A DNA stretch of 61,838 bases from Bradyrhizobium sp. C9 (GTDB lineage Bacteria; Pseudomonadota; Alphaproteobacteria; Rhizobiales; Xanthobacteraceae), in contig NZ_NWTG01000036.1 of NCBI RefSeq assembly GCF_002532045.1, positions 1 through 61,838 on the forward strand, given 5' to 3'. Position numbers and translations under genes: made by a program. The notes below the pieces were generated by a model. That model had not been told where the DNA came from. It did not search any database and worked only from the letters and a program-made list of their open reading frames with translations. Of the stretch, positions 8,267-17,260 are shown in pieces (position 1 is the first letter of the stretch; each line of letters begins with the position of its first letter).

Positions 8267-8781
8267 TGGCTGAAAGCGCAATCAAGCAAACGGATGCGCA
8301 CGCGGTCGCCGCCGCGACCGTCTTCCGCGAAGCCCGCCTGCTCGACACCGGCGAATGGACCGATTGGGTCGCGATGTACAGCGAGGATGCGGTCTATTGG
8401 GTGCCGGGATGGCTCGACGAATACACCACCACCAGCGATCCCGATACGCAGGTCTCGCTGCTCTACCACGATGCCCGGCGCGGGCTGGAGGAGCGGATCG
8501 CGCGCATCGAGTCGCGCAAATCGATCACGGCGCTGCCGTTGCCGCGCACCGTGCACCAGATCTCGAACCTGGAGGCGTCCGAGAGCGGACCTGACGAGAT
8601 CATCTGTCAGTCGGTGTTCTCGGTGCACGTCTACGACCCGCGCGTCGCCAAGGAGCATCTGCGCCACGGGCGCTATCAGCACACGCTGAAGCGCGAAGGC
8701 GAGACCTGGAAGATCGCGCGCAAGGTCATCACGCTGGTCAATGACCGGGTCCCGACCGTGCTCGATTTCTACAGCATCTGA
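8266..8781 (+). CDS. Ring-hydroxylating dioxygenase, small (beta) subunit
   Basis: A 171-residue protein with the SnoaL-like cone fold of oxygenase beta subunits: an N-terminal helix (FREARLLDTGEWTDWVAMYSE), then conserved segments around AVYWVPGW and the C-terminal WKIARKVITLVNDRVPTVLDFY. Its start overlaps the alpha stop as TGATG and is preceded by GGGGGAGA, so the two are translationally coupled. Beta subunits stabilise the alpha3beta3 assembly and have no redox centre. Length is normal for the family. Confidence 0.92.
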   Translation: MAESAIKQTDAHAVAAATVFREARLLDTGEWTDWVAMYSEDAVYWVPGWLDEYTTTSDPDTQVSLLYHDARRGLEERIARIESRKSITALPLPRTVHQISNLEASESGPDEIICQSVFSVHVYDPRVAKEHLRHGRYQHTLKREGETWKIARKVITLVNDRVPTVLDFYSI

Positions 8782-8789
8782 GAGGGGAC

Positions 8790-9113
8790 ATGACGGACGA
8801 CGGAAGCTGGCACGAAGCTGCCGCACTCGGCGCGCTGAGCGAAGGCGAGCCCCACGGCATCGAAATCGCCGGCCATCACATCGCGCTCTATCGCGTCGGC
8901 AATGAGTACTACGCCACCAGCAACATCTGCACCCATGCGGAGGCGCTCCTGTCCGACGGCATGCTGGACGGCTGCGAGATCGAATGCCCGCTGCACATGG
9001 GCCGCTTCGACATCCAGACCGGCGAGGCGCTGACCAGTCCGGTCGAGATCGACATCCAGACCTATCCGGTCCGCGTGGTTGGCGACCGGCTGGAAGTCTG
9101 CCTGCCCGCATAG
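8790..9113 (+). CDS. Rieske [2Fe-2S] ferredoxin component
   Basis: A 107-residue soluble Rieske ferredoxin with ligands C47-T-H49 and C66-P-L-H69 (NICTHAEA and ECPLHMGRF). It passes electrons to the oxygenase alpha subunit. It begins 8 bp after the beta stop behind GAGAGGGG. A Rieske ferredoxin with BenA-type alpha/beta subunits makes a three-component layout, whereas classic benzoate and anthranilate systems use a fused flavin/ferredoxin reductase. The matching ferredoxin reductase is not in this window. Confidence 0.93.
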   Translation: MTDDGSWHEAAALGALSEGEPHGIEIAGHHIALYRVGNEYYATSNICTHAEALLSDGMLDGCEIECPLHMGRFDIQTGEALTSPVEIDIQTYPVRVVGDRLEVCLPA

Positions 9114-9150
9114 CGCGACCGTCAAATAATCAAGAATCGGGGAAGCCGGG

Positions 9151-10464
9151 ATGACCGAAGTCGTGATGGACAAGGCGGCGAGTGCGACCGCCGATCCGGA
9201 GATCGAGCGCAGCACGGTCCGCAAGGTCGCGCTGCGCCTGATGTGGTTCGTGATGGCGATGTACTTCCTCGCCATTCTCGACCGCGGCAATATCTCCTTT
9301 GCCGCGCTGCAGATGAACAAGGAGCTCGGGCTCAACGCCGAGATGTTCGGCATCGCGGTCGGGATCATGTATTTCACCTATTCGATCTTCGAGATCCCGA
9401 GCAATCTCATCCTCAGCAAATACGGCGCCCGCATCACGCTGACGCGGATCGCGATCCTGTGGGGCATCGCCACCGTGCTGATGGCCTTCACGCAGGGGCC
9501 ATTGAGCCTCTATGCATTCCGCGGCTTCCTCGGCTTTGCCGAGTCCGGCCTGTTTCCCGGCGTCATGCTGCTGCTGAGCCTCTGGTTTCCGTTCAGCTAC
9601 CGCGCCCGCTACAACGCGATGTTCAACTATGCGGTGCCGATCTCCTATATCTTCGCCTCGCTGATCTCCGGTGCCATCCTCGAGCTGAACGGCACGTTCG
9701 GCATCTCCGGCTGGAAGTGGCTGTTCATCCTCGAAGGCGTGCCGCCCATCATCCTGGGCATCGTCGGCATCTTCTATCTGACCGACCGCCCGCAGCAGGC
9801 GAGCTGGCTGTCGGCGGCGCAGCGCAACTGGCTGACCGGCGCGCTGGAGCGCGACGCCAGGGCAACCGGGGTTGTGCATGCCGAGGGCGTGCTCAGGACC
9901 ATCACCAAGCCGATGGTGCTGCTGTTCGGCTTGTGCAATTTCGGCCTGTTCTGCGGGCTGGCATCGCTGTTTCCCTGGCTGCCGCAAATCATCAAGTCGT
10001 TCGGCCTGCCGAATTCGCAGGTCGGCTTCGTGACCGCGATCCCGCCGATCGCCGGCCTGATCGGCATGATTGCACTGTCGCGGCACTCCGATCATGTCGG
10101 TGAGCGCTTCTACTATGCCGCGACGACCTTCGTGATCGCAGCAGTGGGCTTTGCCATCGCCGCGTTCTCCACCTCGCCGGCCTGGATCATCGTCGGATTC
10201 ATGGTTGCCAATGTCGGCGTCTATGGTACGCAGGCCGTGTTCTGGACCATCCCACAGTCCTACATGTCGCGGCAGAGCGCGCCGGGAGCGATCGGCCTGG
10301 TCGGCATGATCGGCAGCATCGGAGGCGCGACGATCCCGATCGTGATCGGACGCGCCAAGGATACCTCGGGCAGCTTCACCACCGGATTCCTCGTGGTCAC
10401 AGGCGTTCTCCTCGTCGCGGCGGTCCTGGTCTTGATCGCGCGCACACGACTCGTGAAAGAATGA
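9151..10464 (+). CDS. MFS transporter, anion:cation symporter (ACS) family
   Basis: A 437-residue inner-membrane carrier with 12 predicted segments. ACS-family marks include FLAILDRGNISFAA in TM1 and RGFLGFAESGLFPGVM in TM4. ACS carriers take up organic anions such as phthalate, tartrate or hydroxyphenylacetate by proton symport. It follows the ferredoxin in the Rieske operon and overlaps the MarR start by four bases (ATGA), so it most likely imports the oxygenase substrate. Confidence 0.9.
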   Translation: MTEVVMDKAASATADPEIERSTVRKVALRLMWFVMAMYFLAILDRGNISFAALQMNKELGLNAEMFGIAVGIMYFTYSIFEIPSNLILSKYGARITLTRIAILWGIATVLMAFTQGPLSLYAFRGFLGFAESGLFPGVMLLLSLWFPFSYRARYNAMFNYAVPISYIFASLISGAILELNGTFGISGWKWLFILEGVPPIILGIVGIFYLTDRPQQASWLSAAQRNWLTGALERDARATGVVHAEGVLRTITKPMVLLFGLCNFGLFCGLASLFPWLPQIIKSFGLPNSQVGFVTAIPPIAGLIGMIALSRHSDHVGERFYYAATTFVIAAVGFAIAAFSTSPAWIIVGFMVANVGVYGTQAVFWTIPQSYMSRQSAPGAIGLVGMIGSIGGATIPIVIGRAKDTSGSFTTGFLVVTGVLLVAAVLVLIARTRLVKE

Positions 10465-11051
10465 AAAGCCGGACTGCACCAAATCGTACCAAAGTCGCTG
10501 ATCCGCACCGCGCCGCGCAGGAGGACGCGGGATCGGAACTGGTGATCGATTTCGAACGCTACGTGCCGACGGTGCTGTCGAGCCTGGTCGCGAAGCTGCG
10601 CGCCAACGCCAACGCGTTCTTCCCGCAGGCCTACGGCGTGTCGCTCGCGGAATGGCGGGTGCTGTCCTTTCTCCGGGAGCATGAGCCCGCCAGCGCCTAC
10701 GACATCTGGACCAACGCGCAACTGGACAAGGCCGTCGTCAGCCGCGAGACGACGTCGCTGAAGAAGAAGGGGCTGATCGCGCTGACGCCGGTCAGAGGCA
10801 GCGCCCGGAACCGGAGCGAGATCCGCCTGACGGCACAGGGCGTGGCGCTGCTCGACCGCAGCCTCGACGAAATCCTGCGCCGGCACAGCAACCTCACGGC
10901 CGGCCTCGACGCCAAGGCGCTCGATACTTTCTTCCGTGTCGTTGATCACATCGAGCACCGCATTCCTCATATGGCCGACCAGCCCGGACGTGCCGCACCG
11001 GCCCATGCGCCGGTCAAGCGCATTGCGAAGCGGAGATCGACCGGCGCCTGA
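10461..11051 (+). CDS. MarR-family regulator of the Rieske operon
   Basis: A 196-residue protein with a MarR winged helix (about 40-150): LAEWRVLSFLREHEPASAYD leads the domain, the recognition region is DKAVVSRETTSLKKKGLI, and the wing follows (SARNRSEIRLTAQG). Its ATG overlaps the MFS stop as ATGA. MarR proteins usually repress and release DNA on binding a small aromatic ligand. The perfect palindrome at 6786-6805 is the obvious candidate operator, making this a self-contained substrate-inducible operon. The basic N- and C-terminal extensions are longer than in a minimal MarR protein. Confidence 0.9.
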   Translation: MKSRTAPNRTKVADPHRAAQEDAGSELVIDFERYVPTVLSSLVAKLRANANAFFPQAYGVSLAEWRVLSFLREHEPASAYDIWTNAQLDKAVVSRETTSLKKKGLIALTPVRGSARNRSEIRLTAQGVALLDRSLDEILRRHSNLTAGLDAKALDTFFRVVDHIEHRIPHMADQPGRAAPAHAPVKRIAKRRSTGA

Positions 11052-11198
11052 ACGCGGCAGGCCGGGAAGACGCCGCTCGCGCAGATCGAGATTCGATTCA
11101 CGGTGCGGTGAGCACATGACGGAACCGGGCGTAATTTATGTTTCAGTAAGCAAGTTGTAGCTAGAGTCGATCAGTGAGTTGCGTATAGGAGACTTCCA

Positions 11199-11480
11199 GT
11201 GATCGACTTTGACGAACTTCGTAGTATCGCCGCGGATGTTCGTATCTTTATCGATGCTTCGGAAGACAAGGGTGGCGCGCTGAAGGCCATCGTCGACGCT
11301 TACGACGTCGTTCTCGGCATCTTCCCGGCCGGCCCCGGAATGGACCTTCACGTGGTCAAGGGCACCGAAGTTCTCAATCACATCGCGCAGACCCAGGCCT
11401 CGACGGGCTTCACGCACACCGCCATCGCATTCCAGAACCGCGAGCAGGCTGTTGCGCTTGAGCACCTGATGGCGGCCTAG
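11199..11480 (+). CDS. Small conserved-looking protein of unknown function
   Basis: A 93-residue soluble protein starting at GTG 11199 behind a clear TAGGAGA ribosome site. There is no signal peptide or membrane segment. The sequence looks like a small alpha/beta domain (MIDFDELRSIAADVRIF... ending in NREQAVALEHLMAA). I do not recognise the family. It stands alone between the MarR gene and an AraC gene, and a GC-rich hairpin (GCCCGCC-atgc-GGCGGGC, 11534-11551) lies just after it. Codon use is like its neighbours, so it is probably a real gene. Confidence 0.6.
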   Translation: MIDFDELRSIAADVRIFIDASEDKGGALKAIVDAYDVVLGIFPAGPGMDLHVVKGTEVLNHIAQTQASTGFTHTAIAFQNREQAVALEHLMAA

Positions 11481-11533
11481 CCACCGGCGTCGGACGGCGA
11501 ACGGCTGGCATTTCGCTTTGAGATCAAATGATT

Positions 11534-11551
11534 GCCCGCCATGCGGCGGGC
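11534..11551 (+). terminator. GC-rich hairpin after the 93-residue gene
   Basis: GCCCGCC-atgc-GGCGGGC has 7-bp perfect arms 54 bp after the stop codon. There is no U-tract behind it, so it may be a factor-dependent terminator or a transcript-end stabiliser. Confidence 0.35.
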
Positions 11552-11687
11552 GCATATGCACTTTGTGCCAGTCTCGCGCCCACGACGCGCGGTCTGACAA
11601 GTCGATGTCCCGGCCCGTCGATCCCGTGCCGTCGTCCGCGTTGCCTTCCCGGGCAAAACCGGCAAGAATCCCGCCCACGATTCCGCC

Positions 11688-12656
11688 ATGGGACGCGTGG
11701 ATATGGGCCAGCACCTGATGGTTCACAGCGGCGAGCTTGACGGCTTCGAGGGACTCCACGACGCCGTCAAGGGTTCGCATGTCGAGGTCATGCAGCTTGA
11801 GCGCGGCAAGCTGCGCGGGACGTTGTCCCATGTCGGGATCGGCGATTTCTCGCTCAGCATCGGCGCATTCAATGTCGGGGTCCGCACCCAGCGGACTTCG
11901 GCCGATGACAAGCTGATCATCGGAATGCTGCTGAACGCCACGGATCGCGTCACGCATTGGGCATTCGACATGCAGCCGGCCGACGTGCTGGTGATCCCTC
12001 CGTCGGTCGAGCATGACGGCGTGTTTCACAAGGCCTCCTCCTATGCCGCCATTCGCTTCGACATGGCCGATCTGCCCGACATATTCGGCGATGAGCCCCG
12101 GCTCGCGGATGCCGAAACATGGCACGCCAAGAACCACTTTCGCGCCGACCCCACGCTCGGCATGGCCGGGGCGGTCAGGCTGCCGCAGATCGTCGCGCAT
12201 CTCGCCCGCTATCCGGACGCGCTGTCCGACACCTCGTCAGAGTTCTGGAAGCGCGCGATCATCGATTGCGTCAGGCCGACGGCGATGACATCGCTGCCGC
12301 CAGACGGAACCAGCTACCTGCCGTCGGCGATGAAGCTGGTGCGCGACGTTGAGGACTATCTGCACGCCGCGGGCGCCCGCCCGGTCCATGTCTCGGAAAT
12401 CTGCACCGAGCTCCGGCTGTCGCGACGCAGCCTGCACCGCGCCTTCCACGAAGTGTTCGGCGTCGGCCCGGTGACGTTCCTGCGCTACAAGCGGCTCTGC
12501 GTGATTCGTTCGATCCTGCGCGAGAGCACGCCGGAGCAGACCACCGTGTCCAAGGTTGCGATCGAACAGGGCTTCATCGAGCTCGGGCGCTTCTCGCAAT
12601 ATTATCGCGCGATGTTCGGGGAGTACCCGTCGCAGACGCTCGGCTACGCCGGCTAG
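11688..12656 (+). CDS. AraC-family transcriptional regulator
   Basis: A 322-residue protein. The C-terminal AraC double helix-turn-helix spans about 220-320: VHVSEICTELRLSRRSLHRA is the first motif and TTVSKVAIEQGFIELGRFSQ the second, followed by the family ending YYRAMFGEYPSQTL. The N-terminal 200 residues are a cupin-like sensor of the type seen in EutR/FeaR-like proteins. The start is uncertain: ATG 11688 and ATG 11703 are both in frame and neither has a strong ribosome site. No obvious target operon is adjacent, so its regulon is unknown. Confidence 0.88.
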   Translation: MGRVDMGQHLMVHSGELDGFEGLHDAVKGSHVEVMQLERGKLRGTLSHVGIGDFSLSIGAFNVGVRTQRTSADDKLIIGMLLNATDRVTHWAFDMQPADVLVIPPSVEHDGVFHKASSYAAIRFDMADLPDIFGDEPRLADAETWHAKNHFRADPTLGMAGAVRLPQIVAHLARYPDALSDTSSEFWKRAIIDCVRPTAMTSLPPDGTSYLPSAMKLVRDVEDYLHAAGARPVHVSEICTELRLSRRSLHRAFHEVFGVGPVTFLRYKRLCVIRSILRESTPEQTTVSKVAIEQGFIELGRFSQYYRAMFGEYPSQTLGYAG

Positions 12657-12663
12657 AGCAAGT

Positions 12664-13533
12664 TCATTTCGATCGCCCCGGATCGCCATTGCCCGACAGC
12701 ACCTGAGCGGCGCCGCCGACGCCACGCCGGAAGGCCTCATCGAAGGTGACGCCGCGGAACTGCCATTTGTAGTCCTTGCCGCCCCACGCCATCCGCCATT
12801 GCGTGGTCCAGCCGAGATCCTTGTCATCCCAGACCAGCTGTCCGACCAGAATGGCTTCGCCGCCCTGCGGCGCCACGATCGCACTCAGCTGTGCGGGCGG
12901 CATCTTCAGGAGCCCGGCGGCCGTGACGTTGGCGCGCGTCAGAGCGGCCGCATCGGGCAGCACGACGCGCATGCCGCGCTTGCCGGCGGCAGCCGCGAGC
13001 GCATCGCGCTGCAGATCGGACTGCGTCCCGTCCGATGTGACGATGTAGTCCTTCGGACCGTGCAGCATCTCGACGAACACGCCGAGCATCGGCCGCTGCG
13101 ATCGCCACGCCTTGAGGCCGAGCTTGGCGAGAATGCCGTCGATCTTGCTCTGGTCGAAAGCAACCGTCAGGTCGTAAGGCCGGTCGCGGGTGCCCTGCTC
13201 GTCATGATGCGCCTTGCCGGCATACTGGTCGTGATAGTCGAAACTGCCGACGAATTCGCGCGCCCTGGATTTGTAGCCTGCGAGACGACGGTCGCTTGCC
13301 AGCATCGGCTGGCCCGAGACCTTGATCAGCACGTCCTCCAGGCACGCACCGAAGCCGATGATGCGGTTCGGCTCGCCCTGGCCGGTGACGACGGTCTGCG
13401 CGCGATAGAGGTCGTCATCCGCCGCCATCGCAGCGCTGCAACAGATCAATGCAGCGGCAAGCGTCCGGACCACACCACGCGCGAACGCAGCGATCAGATT
13501 GCGCTTCGTCCCAAGCAAGGCAGCCATCGTCAC
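12664..13533 (-). CDS. DUF2066-like exported protein
   Basis: A 289-residue protein with an N-terminal hydrophobic export signal (VRTLAAALICCSAAMAADDD). The first half contains GEPNRIIGFGACLEDVLIKV, which resembles DUF2066, a family of periplasmic proteins with no firm function. The stop lies a few bases from the end of the convergent AraC gene. The start could be at the first or second Met (13533 or 13527). The family name is from memory and should be read as probable. Confidence 0.7.
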   Translation of the reverse strand: MTMAALLGTKRNLIAAFARGVVRTLAAALICCSAAMAADDDLYRAQTVVTGQGEPNRIIGFGACLEDVLIKVSGQPMLASDRRLAGYKSRAREFVGSFDYHDQYAGKAHHDEQGTRDRPYDLTVAFDQSKIDGILAKLGLKAWRSQRPMLGVFVEMLHGPKDYIVTSDGTQSDLQRDALAAAAGKRGMRVVLPDAAALTRANVTAAGLLKMPPAQLSAIVAPQGGEAILVGQLVWDDKDLGWTTQWRMAWGGKDYKWQFRGVTFDEAFRRGVGGAAQVLSGNGDPGRSK

Positions 13534-13727
13534 CTCCGCTCGCTCACGTCATCGACGGTACATTGGCGGTATTTTCCGCCAGCGCCAATCGGTTCGGGCA
13601 TGGGCGCCATTCCATCGGCCGCACTGCACGCTATGGCCACGCGCGGCGGGCCTGGCATATGCTGGGTGGATGCGCGGCGGCGCGCGGCGCGCCGCTCACG
13701 ACGAGAACAGCCAGCAGGAGACGGCCC

Positions 13728-14741
13728 GTGAAATGCTACGAGTTGCAAGGCCCCGGCGGCGTCGACGCGCTTGCGCTGGTCGACAAGCCGGTTCCGCAGG
13801 CCGGTCCCGGCGAGGTGCTGGTGCGGCTGAAGGCGGCGACGCTGAACTATCGCGACCTGCTCACGGTCAATGGCGGCTACGGTTCGCGGCAGAAGTTTCC
13901 GCTGGTGCCGGTGTCCGACGGCGCCGGTGTCGTCGAGGAGGTCGGCGCCGGAGTCAGGAGTTTCGCGCCCGGCGATCGCGTGATCGGCAGCTTCTTCGAA
14001 AGCTGGCTCGGCGGCGAGCCCAGCGAGGCGCGGATGCGCGCGGCGCTCGGCGGCAGCGTCGACGGCGTGCTGACCGAATATCGCGTCTTCCCGGCGCACG
14101 CGCTGGTGCGCACGCCGGAGCATCTGAACGACGTCGAGGCCGCGGCGCTGCCCTGCGCCGGCCTCACGGCATGGAGCGCGGTGGTCAAGCTCGGCGACAT
14201 CAAGCCGGGACAGACCGTGCTGACCCAGGGCACCGGCGGCGTCTCGCTGTTCGCGCTGCAATTCGCCAAGATGTGCGGCGCCCGCGTCATCGCGACCTCG
14301 TCCAGCGACGCCAAGATCGCGCGACTGAAGCAGCTCGGCGCCGACGTCACGCTCAACTACAAGACCACGCCCGACTGGGGCAAGAAGGCGCGCGAGCTGA
14401 CCGGGCGCGGCGTCGATCTCGTCGTCGAGGTTGGCGGCGTCGGCACGCTGAACGAGTCGATCCGCGCGACGAAGATCGGCGGCACCATCGCCTTCATCGG
14501 CGTGCTCGCCGGTCCCGCCTCGTCCGACACAAGGCTGCCGCTGATGGTGATGCAGCAGCAGCGGCTGCAGGGCGTCACCGTCGGCTCGATCGAGGATCTG
14601 CAGGCGCTGTGCGACGGCATCAGCATGCACGGCGTCAAGCCCGTGATCGACAAGGTGTTCGCGTTCGACCAGGTCAAGGACGCGTTCGCCCACATGGCGA
14701 GCGGCGCGCATTTCGGCAAGATCGCGATTGCGATCGGCTAG
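13728..14741 (+). CDS. Quinone oxidoreductase-like MDR enzyme
   Basis: A 337-residue medium-chain dehydrogenase/reductase without the structural-zinc cysteines. It has an N-terminal GroES-like domain (about 1-120) and a nucleotide-binding fold (TQGTGGVSLFALQFAKMCGA, about 167-186) with the quinone-oxidoreductase-type GxGGVS variant. It starts at GTG 13728 behind AGGAG. The expected reaction is NADPH-dependent reduction of a quinone or enone in the cytoplasm. It is followed on the opposite strand by a PaaG-like crotonase, so it may belong to local acyl or aromatic metabolism; this is only context. Confidence 0.88.
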   Translation: MKCYELQGPGGVDALALVDKPVPQAGPGEVLVRLKAATLNYRDLLTVNGGYGSRQKFPLVPVSDGAGVVEEVGAGVRSFAPGDRVIGSFFESWLGGEPSEARMRAALGGSVDGVLTEYRVFPAHALVRTPEHLNDVEAAALPCAGLTAWSAVVKLGDIKPGQTVLTQGTGGVSLFALQFAKMCGARVIATSSSDAKIARLKQLGADVTLNYKTTPDWGKKARELTGRGVDLVVEVGGVGTLNESIRATKIGGTIAFIGVLAGPASSDTRLPLMVMQQQRLQGVTVGSIEDLQALCDGISMHGVKPVIDKVFAFDQVKDAFAHMASGAHFGKIAIAIG

Positions 14742-14750
14742 CATGCTTGC

Positions 14751-15524
14751 CTAGCGCCCCGTGAACTGGGCCTTGCGCTTCTCGACAAAGGCCTGACGGC
14801 CTTCCTTCGCGTCGGCGCTTTCGCGGATTATCATCTGCAACTCGATTTCGCGGCGGAACTGATCGGCGTAGCTGGCGTGCTCGCTCTCCTCGAGCAGCTG
14901 CCGGGTCGCGACCAGCGCGCGCGTCGGGCCATCGGCGAGACGGCCGGCGAGCGCCCTCGCCTCGTCGAGCAGCCTTTCGTCATCGACCACGTCGCGCACC
15001 AGTCCCCACTCTTTCGCCCGCTCGGCCGACAGCGGCTCGTTCAGGAGCATCAGCTCGAGCGCGCGCTGGCGTCCGATCAGGCGCGGCAAGAGCCAGGTCG
15101 AGCCGAGGTCGGGCACCAGGCCGATCCGGCTGAACACCTGGATGAAGCTCGCCGAGCGCGCGGCCAGGATGATGTCGCCGGACATCGCAAGGCTGAAGCC
15201 GCCGCCGGCTGCGACGCCGTTGACCGCAACCACCACCGGCATCCGGCACTCGCGCAAGGCCTGCATCGCCGGCCAGTAATGCTTCATGACACCGGTATAG
15301 ATATTGTCGCCGAGCGAGTTGAACGCCTTGAGATTCTGCCCGGAGCAGAAGCCGCGTCCCTCCCCGGTCAGGATCAGCGCGCGGATGCCGGGCTCGACGC
15401 CCATCTCGCCTATGGCGCGAGCGAGATCGCCGAGCAGTTCCGGCGTCATGGCGTTCAGGCTGGCGGGATCGTTCAGCGTCAGAATGCCGACCTTGCCGTC
15501 CCGCTCACGCTTCACACTGCTCAT
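14751..15524 (-). CDS. Enoyl-CoA hydratase/isomerase, PaaG-like
   Basis: A 257-residue crotonase. The oxyanion-hole loops are GFCSGQNLKAF and NGVAAGGGFSLAMS. The catalytic region reads GLVPDLGSTW, with Asp where hydratases carry Glu, as in PaaG-type ring-epoxide/enoyl-CoA isomerases. A role in phenylacetate-like or fatty acyl-CoA breakdown is plausible. No paa operon is present, so it is a stand-alone paralogue. It diverges from the gamma-glutamyltransferase-like gene. Confidence 0.85.
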   Translation of the reverse strand: MSSVKRERDGKVGILTLNDPASLNAMTPELLGDLARAIGEMGVEPGIRALILTGEGRGFCSGQNLKAFNSLGDNIYTGVMKHYWPAMQALRECRMPVVVAVNGVAAGGGFSLAMSGDIILAARSASFIQVFSRIGLVPDLGSTWLLPRLIGRQRALELMLLNEPLSAERAKEWGLVRDVVDDERLLDEARALAGRLADGPTRALVATRQLLEESEHASYADQFRREIELQMIIRESADAKEGRQAFVEKRKAQFTGR

Positions 15525-15625
15525 TTTCCGCTCCCCGAAATTGGTTCTTGTTGCACTGACAGTGCCAAGCTTGGCATGCTACGCCAACGTGACCCGCCCG
15601 CAACAAGAACAGCGAAAGCAACGCC

Positions 15626-17215
15626 ATGTCCGATCAGTTCTCCAACTCGCAAGTGATCCGCAAGCCGGCCGTCAGCGCCAAGGGCGGCATCGTCGCCGCG
15701 CAGTCGCGCAAGGCGGCCGAAGTCGGCGCCGAGGTATTGGCAGCGGGCGGCGATTGCGTCGACGCCGTGATTGCAACCACCTTCGCCCTCGGCGTGCTGG
15801 AGCCGTGGATGAGCGGCGCCGGCGGCGGCGGCGCCATGGTGCTGTATCGCGCCAAGGAGAACCGCGTCGAGGTGATCGACTACGGCATGCGCGCGCCCGA
15901 CGGCCTGCGCCTGGAGGATTATCCGCTGACCGGGGGCGCGGCCTCCGACCTGTTCCCCTGGGCGCGGGTCAAGGATGACCGCAACCTGCACGGCCCGGGC
16001 TCGATCGCGGTGCCCGGCGTCGTCGCCGGCATGGAAGAGGCGCATCGCCGCCACGCCAAAATGCCGTGGAAGGACCTGCTGGCGCCGAGCGTCAAGCTCG
16101 CCGGCGAAGGCCTGCTGGTGGATTGGTGGACCACCGACATGGTCGCTAGCTCGGCCGCGGATCTGCGGCGCTATCCGGCCAGCGCCGCGGCGTATCTGCT
16201 GGACGGCCTGCCGCCGAATGCGCAATGGGGCATCAAGTCGGTGGTCCGCATGCCGCAGGACAGGCTGCAGGCGACGATGGCGCAGCTTGCCGCAGCCGGC
16301 CCGCGCGATTTCTACGAGGGCGATCTCGCCCGCAGCATCGCCGACGATATCCAGGCCGCCGGCGGCGCACTGTCGGTGCGCGATCTCGCCGCCTTCCGCG
16401 CCCATTTGCGCGAACCGCTCAAGATTCCCTATCGCGGCGGCACGGTCTACGCGACCCCGGAGCTGACCGCGGGTCCGACCATGGCGCGCACGCTCGGCCT
16501 GCTGCAGAAGGCGCTCGTACCCATGCAGGGCGGTCCGGATGCGGCCGCCTATACCGCCTACGCCGAGGCGCTGCAGGCCGCCTATCGCGAGCGGCTGAAG
16601 GACATGGGCGATGTCGACGGCCGCCGCGCGCTCGGTGCCGAGGCGATCGCGCCATCCTGCACCACGCATTTCTCGGCGGTCGACCGCGACGGCAACATGG
16701 CCGCGGTGACGCAGACACTGCTGTCGACCTTCGGCTCCAAATTCGTGACGCCGAACACCGGCCTCACCATGAACAACGGCATCATGTGGTTCGATCCGAC
16801 GCAAGGCAATCCGAACTCGCTCGCCCCCGGCAAGCGCTGCCTGACCAATTACACGCCCGTGGTGGCTGAGACAGCCGACGGCCGCCGTCTTGCCGCCGGC
16901 GCATCCGGCGGCCGCCGCATCCTGCCCGCGGTGTCGCAGCTGCTCTCCTACGTGATGGATTTCGGCATGGATCTCGACGCCGCGATCCATCAGCCCCGCA
17001 TCGACGCCAGCGAAGGCAATGTCGTGATCGGCGATGTCCGCCTGCCGCAAGCCGTGCGTGAGGTGCTGCGCGGCCGCTTCGACTATGCGGAGGCGCGCAT
17101 CCAGACCCAGCCAAAGAAGTTCGCCTGCCCCAGCATCGTGCTGCGCGATGGCACCACAAACAGCGGCGCCACCGAGCCGTTTCATCCGTGGAGCGATGCA
17201 ATCGCGGAGGCGTGA
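15626..17215 (+). CDS. Gamma-glutamyltransferase-family Ntn hydrolase
   Basis: A 529-residue member of the GGT family. The self-cleavage and nucleophile motif SCTTHFSAVDRDGN is present, with Thr at about 346 corresponding to the E. coli catalytic Thr, and the small-subunit glycine segment GASGGRRI is also seen. There is no signal peptide, unlike periplasmic GGTs, so it probably acts in the cytoplasm. The family transfers or hydrolyses gamma-glutamyl groups, and some members are amidases such as cephalosporin acylases. It sits between two crotonase genes, an odd context for glutathione turnover. Confidence 0.87.
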   Translation: MSDQFSNSQVIRKPAVSAKGGIVAAQSRKAAEVGAEVLAAGGDCVDAVIATTFALGVLEPWMSGAGGGGAMVLYRAKENRVEVIDYGMRAPDGLRLEDYPLTGGAASDLFPWARVKDDRNLHGPGSIAVPGVVAGMEEAHRRHAKMPWKDLLAPSVKLAGEGLLVDWWTTDMVASSAADLRRYPASAAAYLLDGLPPNAQWGIKSVVRMPQDRLQATMAQLAAAGPRDFYEGDLARSIADDIQAAGGALSVRDLAAFRAHLREPLKIPYRGGTVYATPELTAGPTMARTLGLLQKALVPMQGGPDAAAYTAYAEALQAAYRERLKDMGDVDGRRALGAEAIAPSCTTHFSAVDRDGNMAAVTQTLLSTFGSKFVTPNTGLTMNNGIMWFDPTQGNPNSLAPGKRCLTNYTPVVAETADGRRLAAGASGGRRILPAVSQLLSYVMDFGMDLDAAIHQPRIDASEGNVVIGDVRLPQAVREVLRGRFDYAEARIQTQPKKFACPSIVLRDGTTNSGATEPFHPWSDAIAEA

Positions 17216-17260
17216 ACCGATCACGGCGCGCATAACGACAAGCATCCCGGGGAGGCCGTC

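Noticed and set aside
9130..10482. A 450-codon open frame on the minus strand
   Set aside because: Antisense to the ACS-family carrier; the Asp/His/Gln-rich product is typical of reverse reading of a membrane protein.
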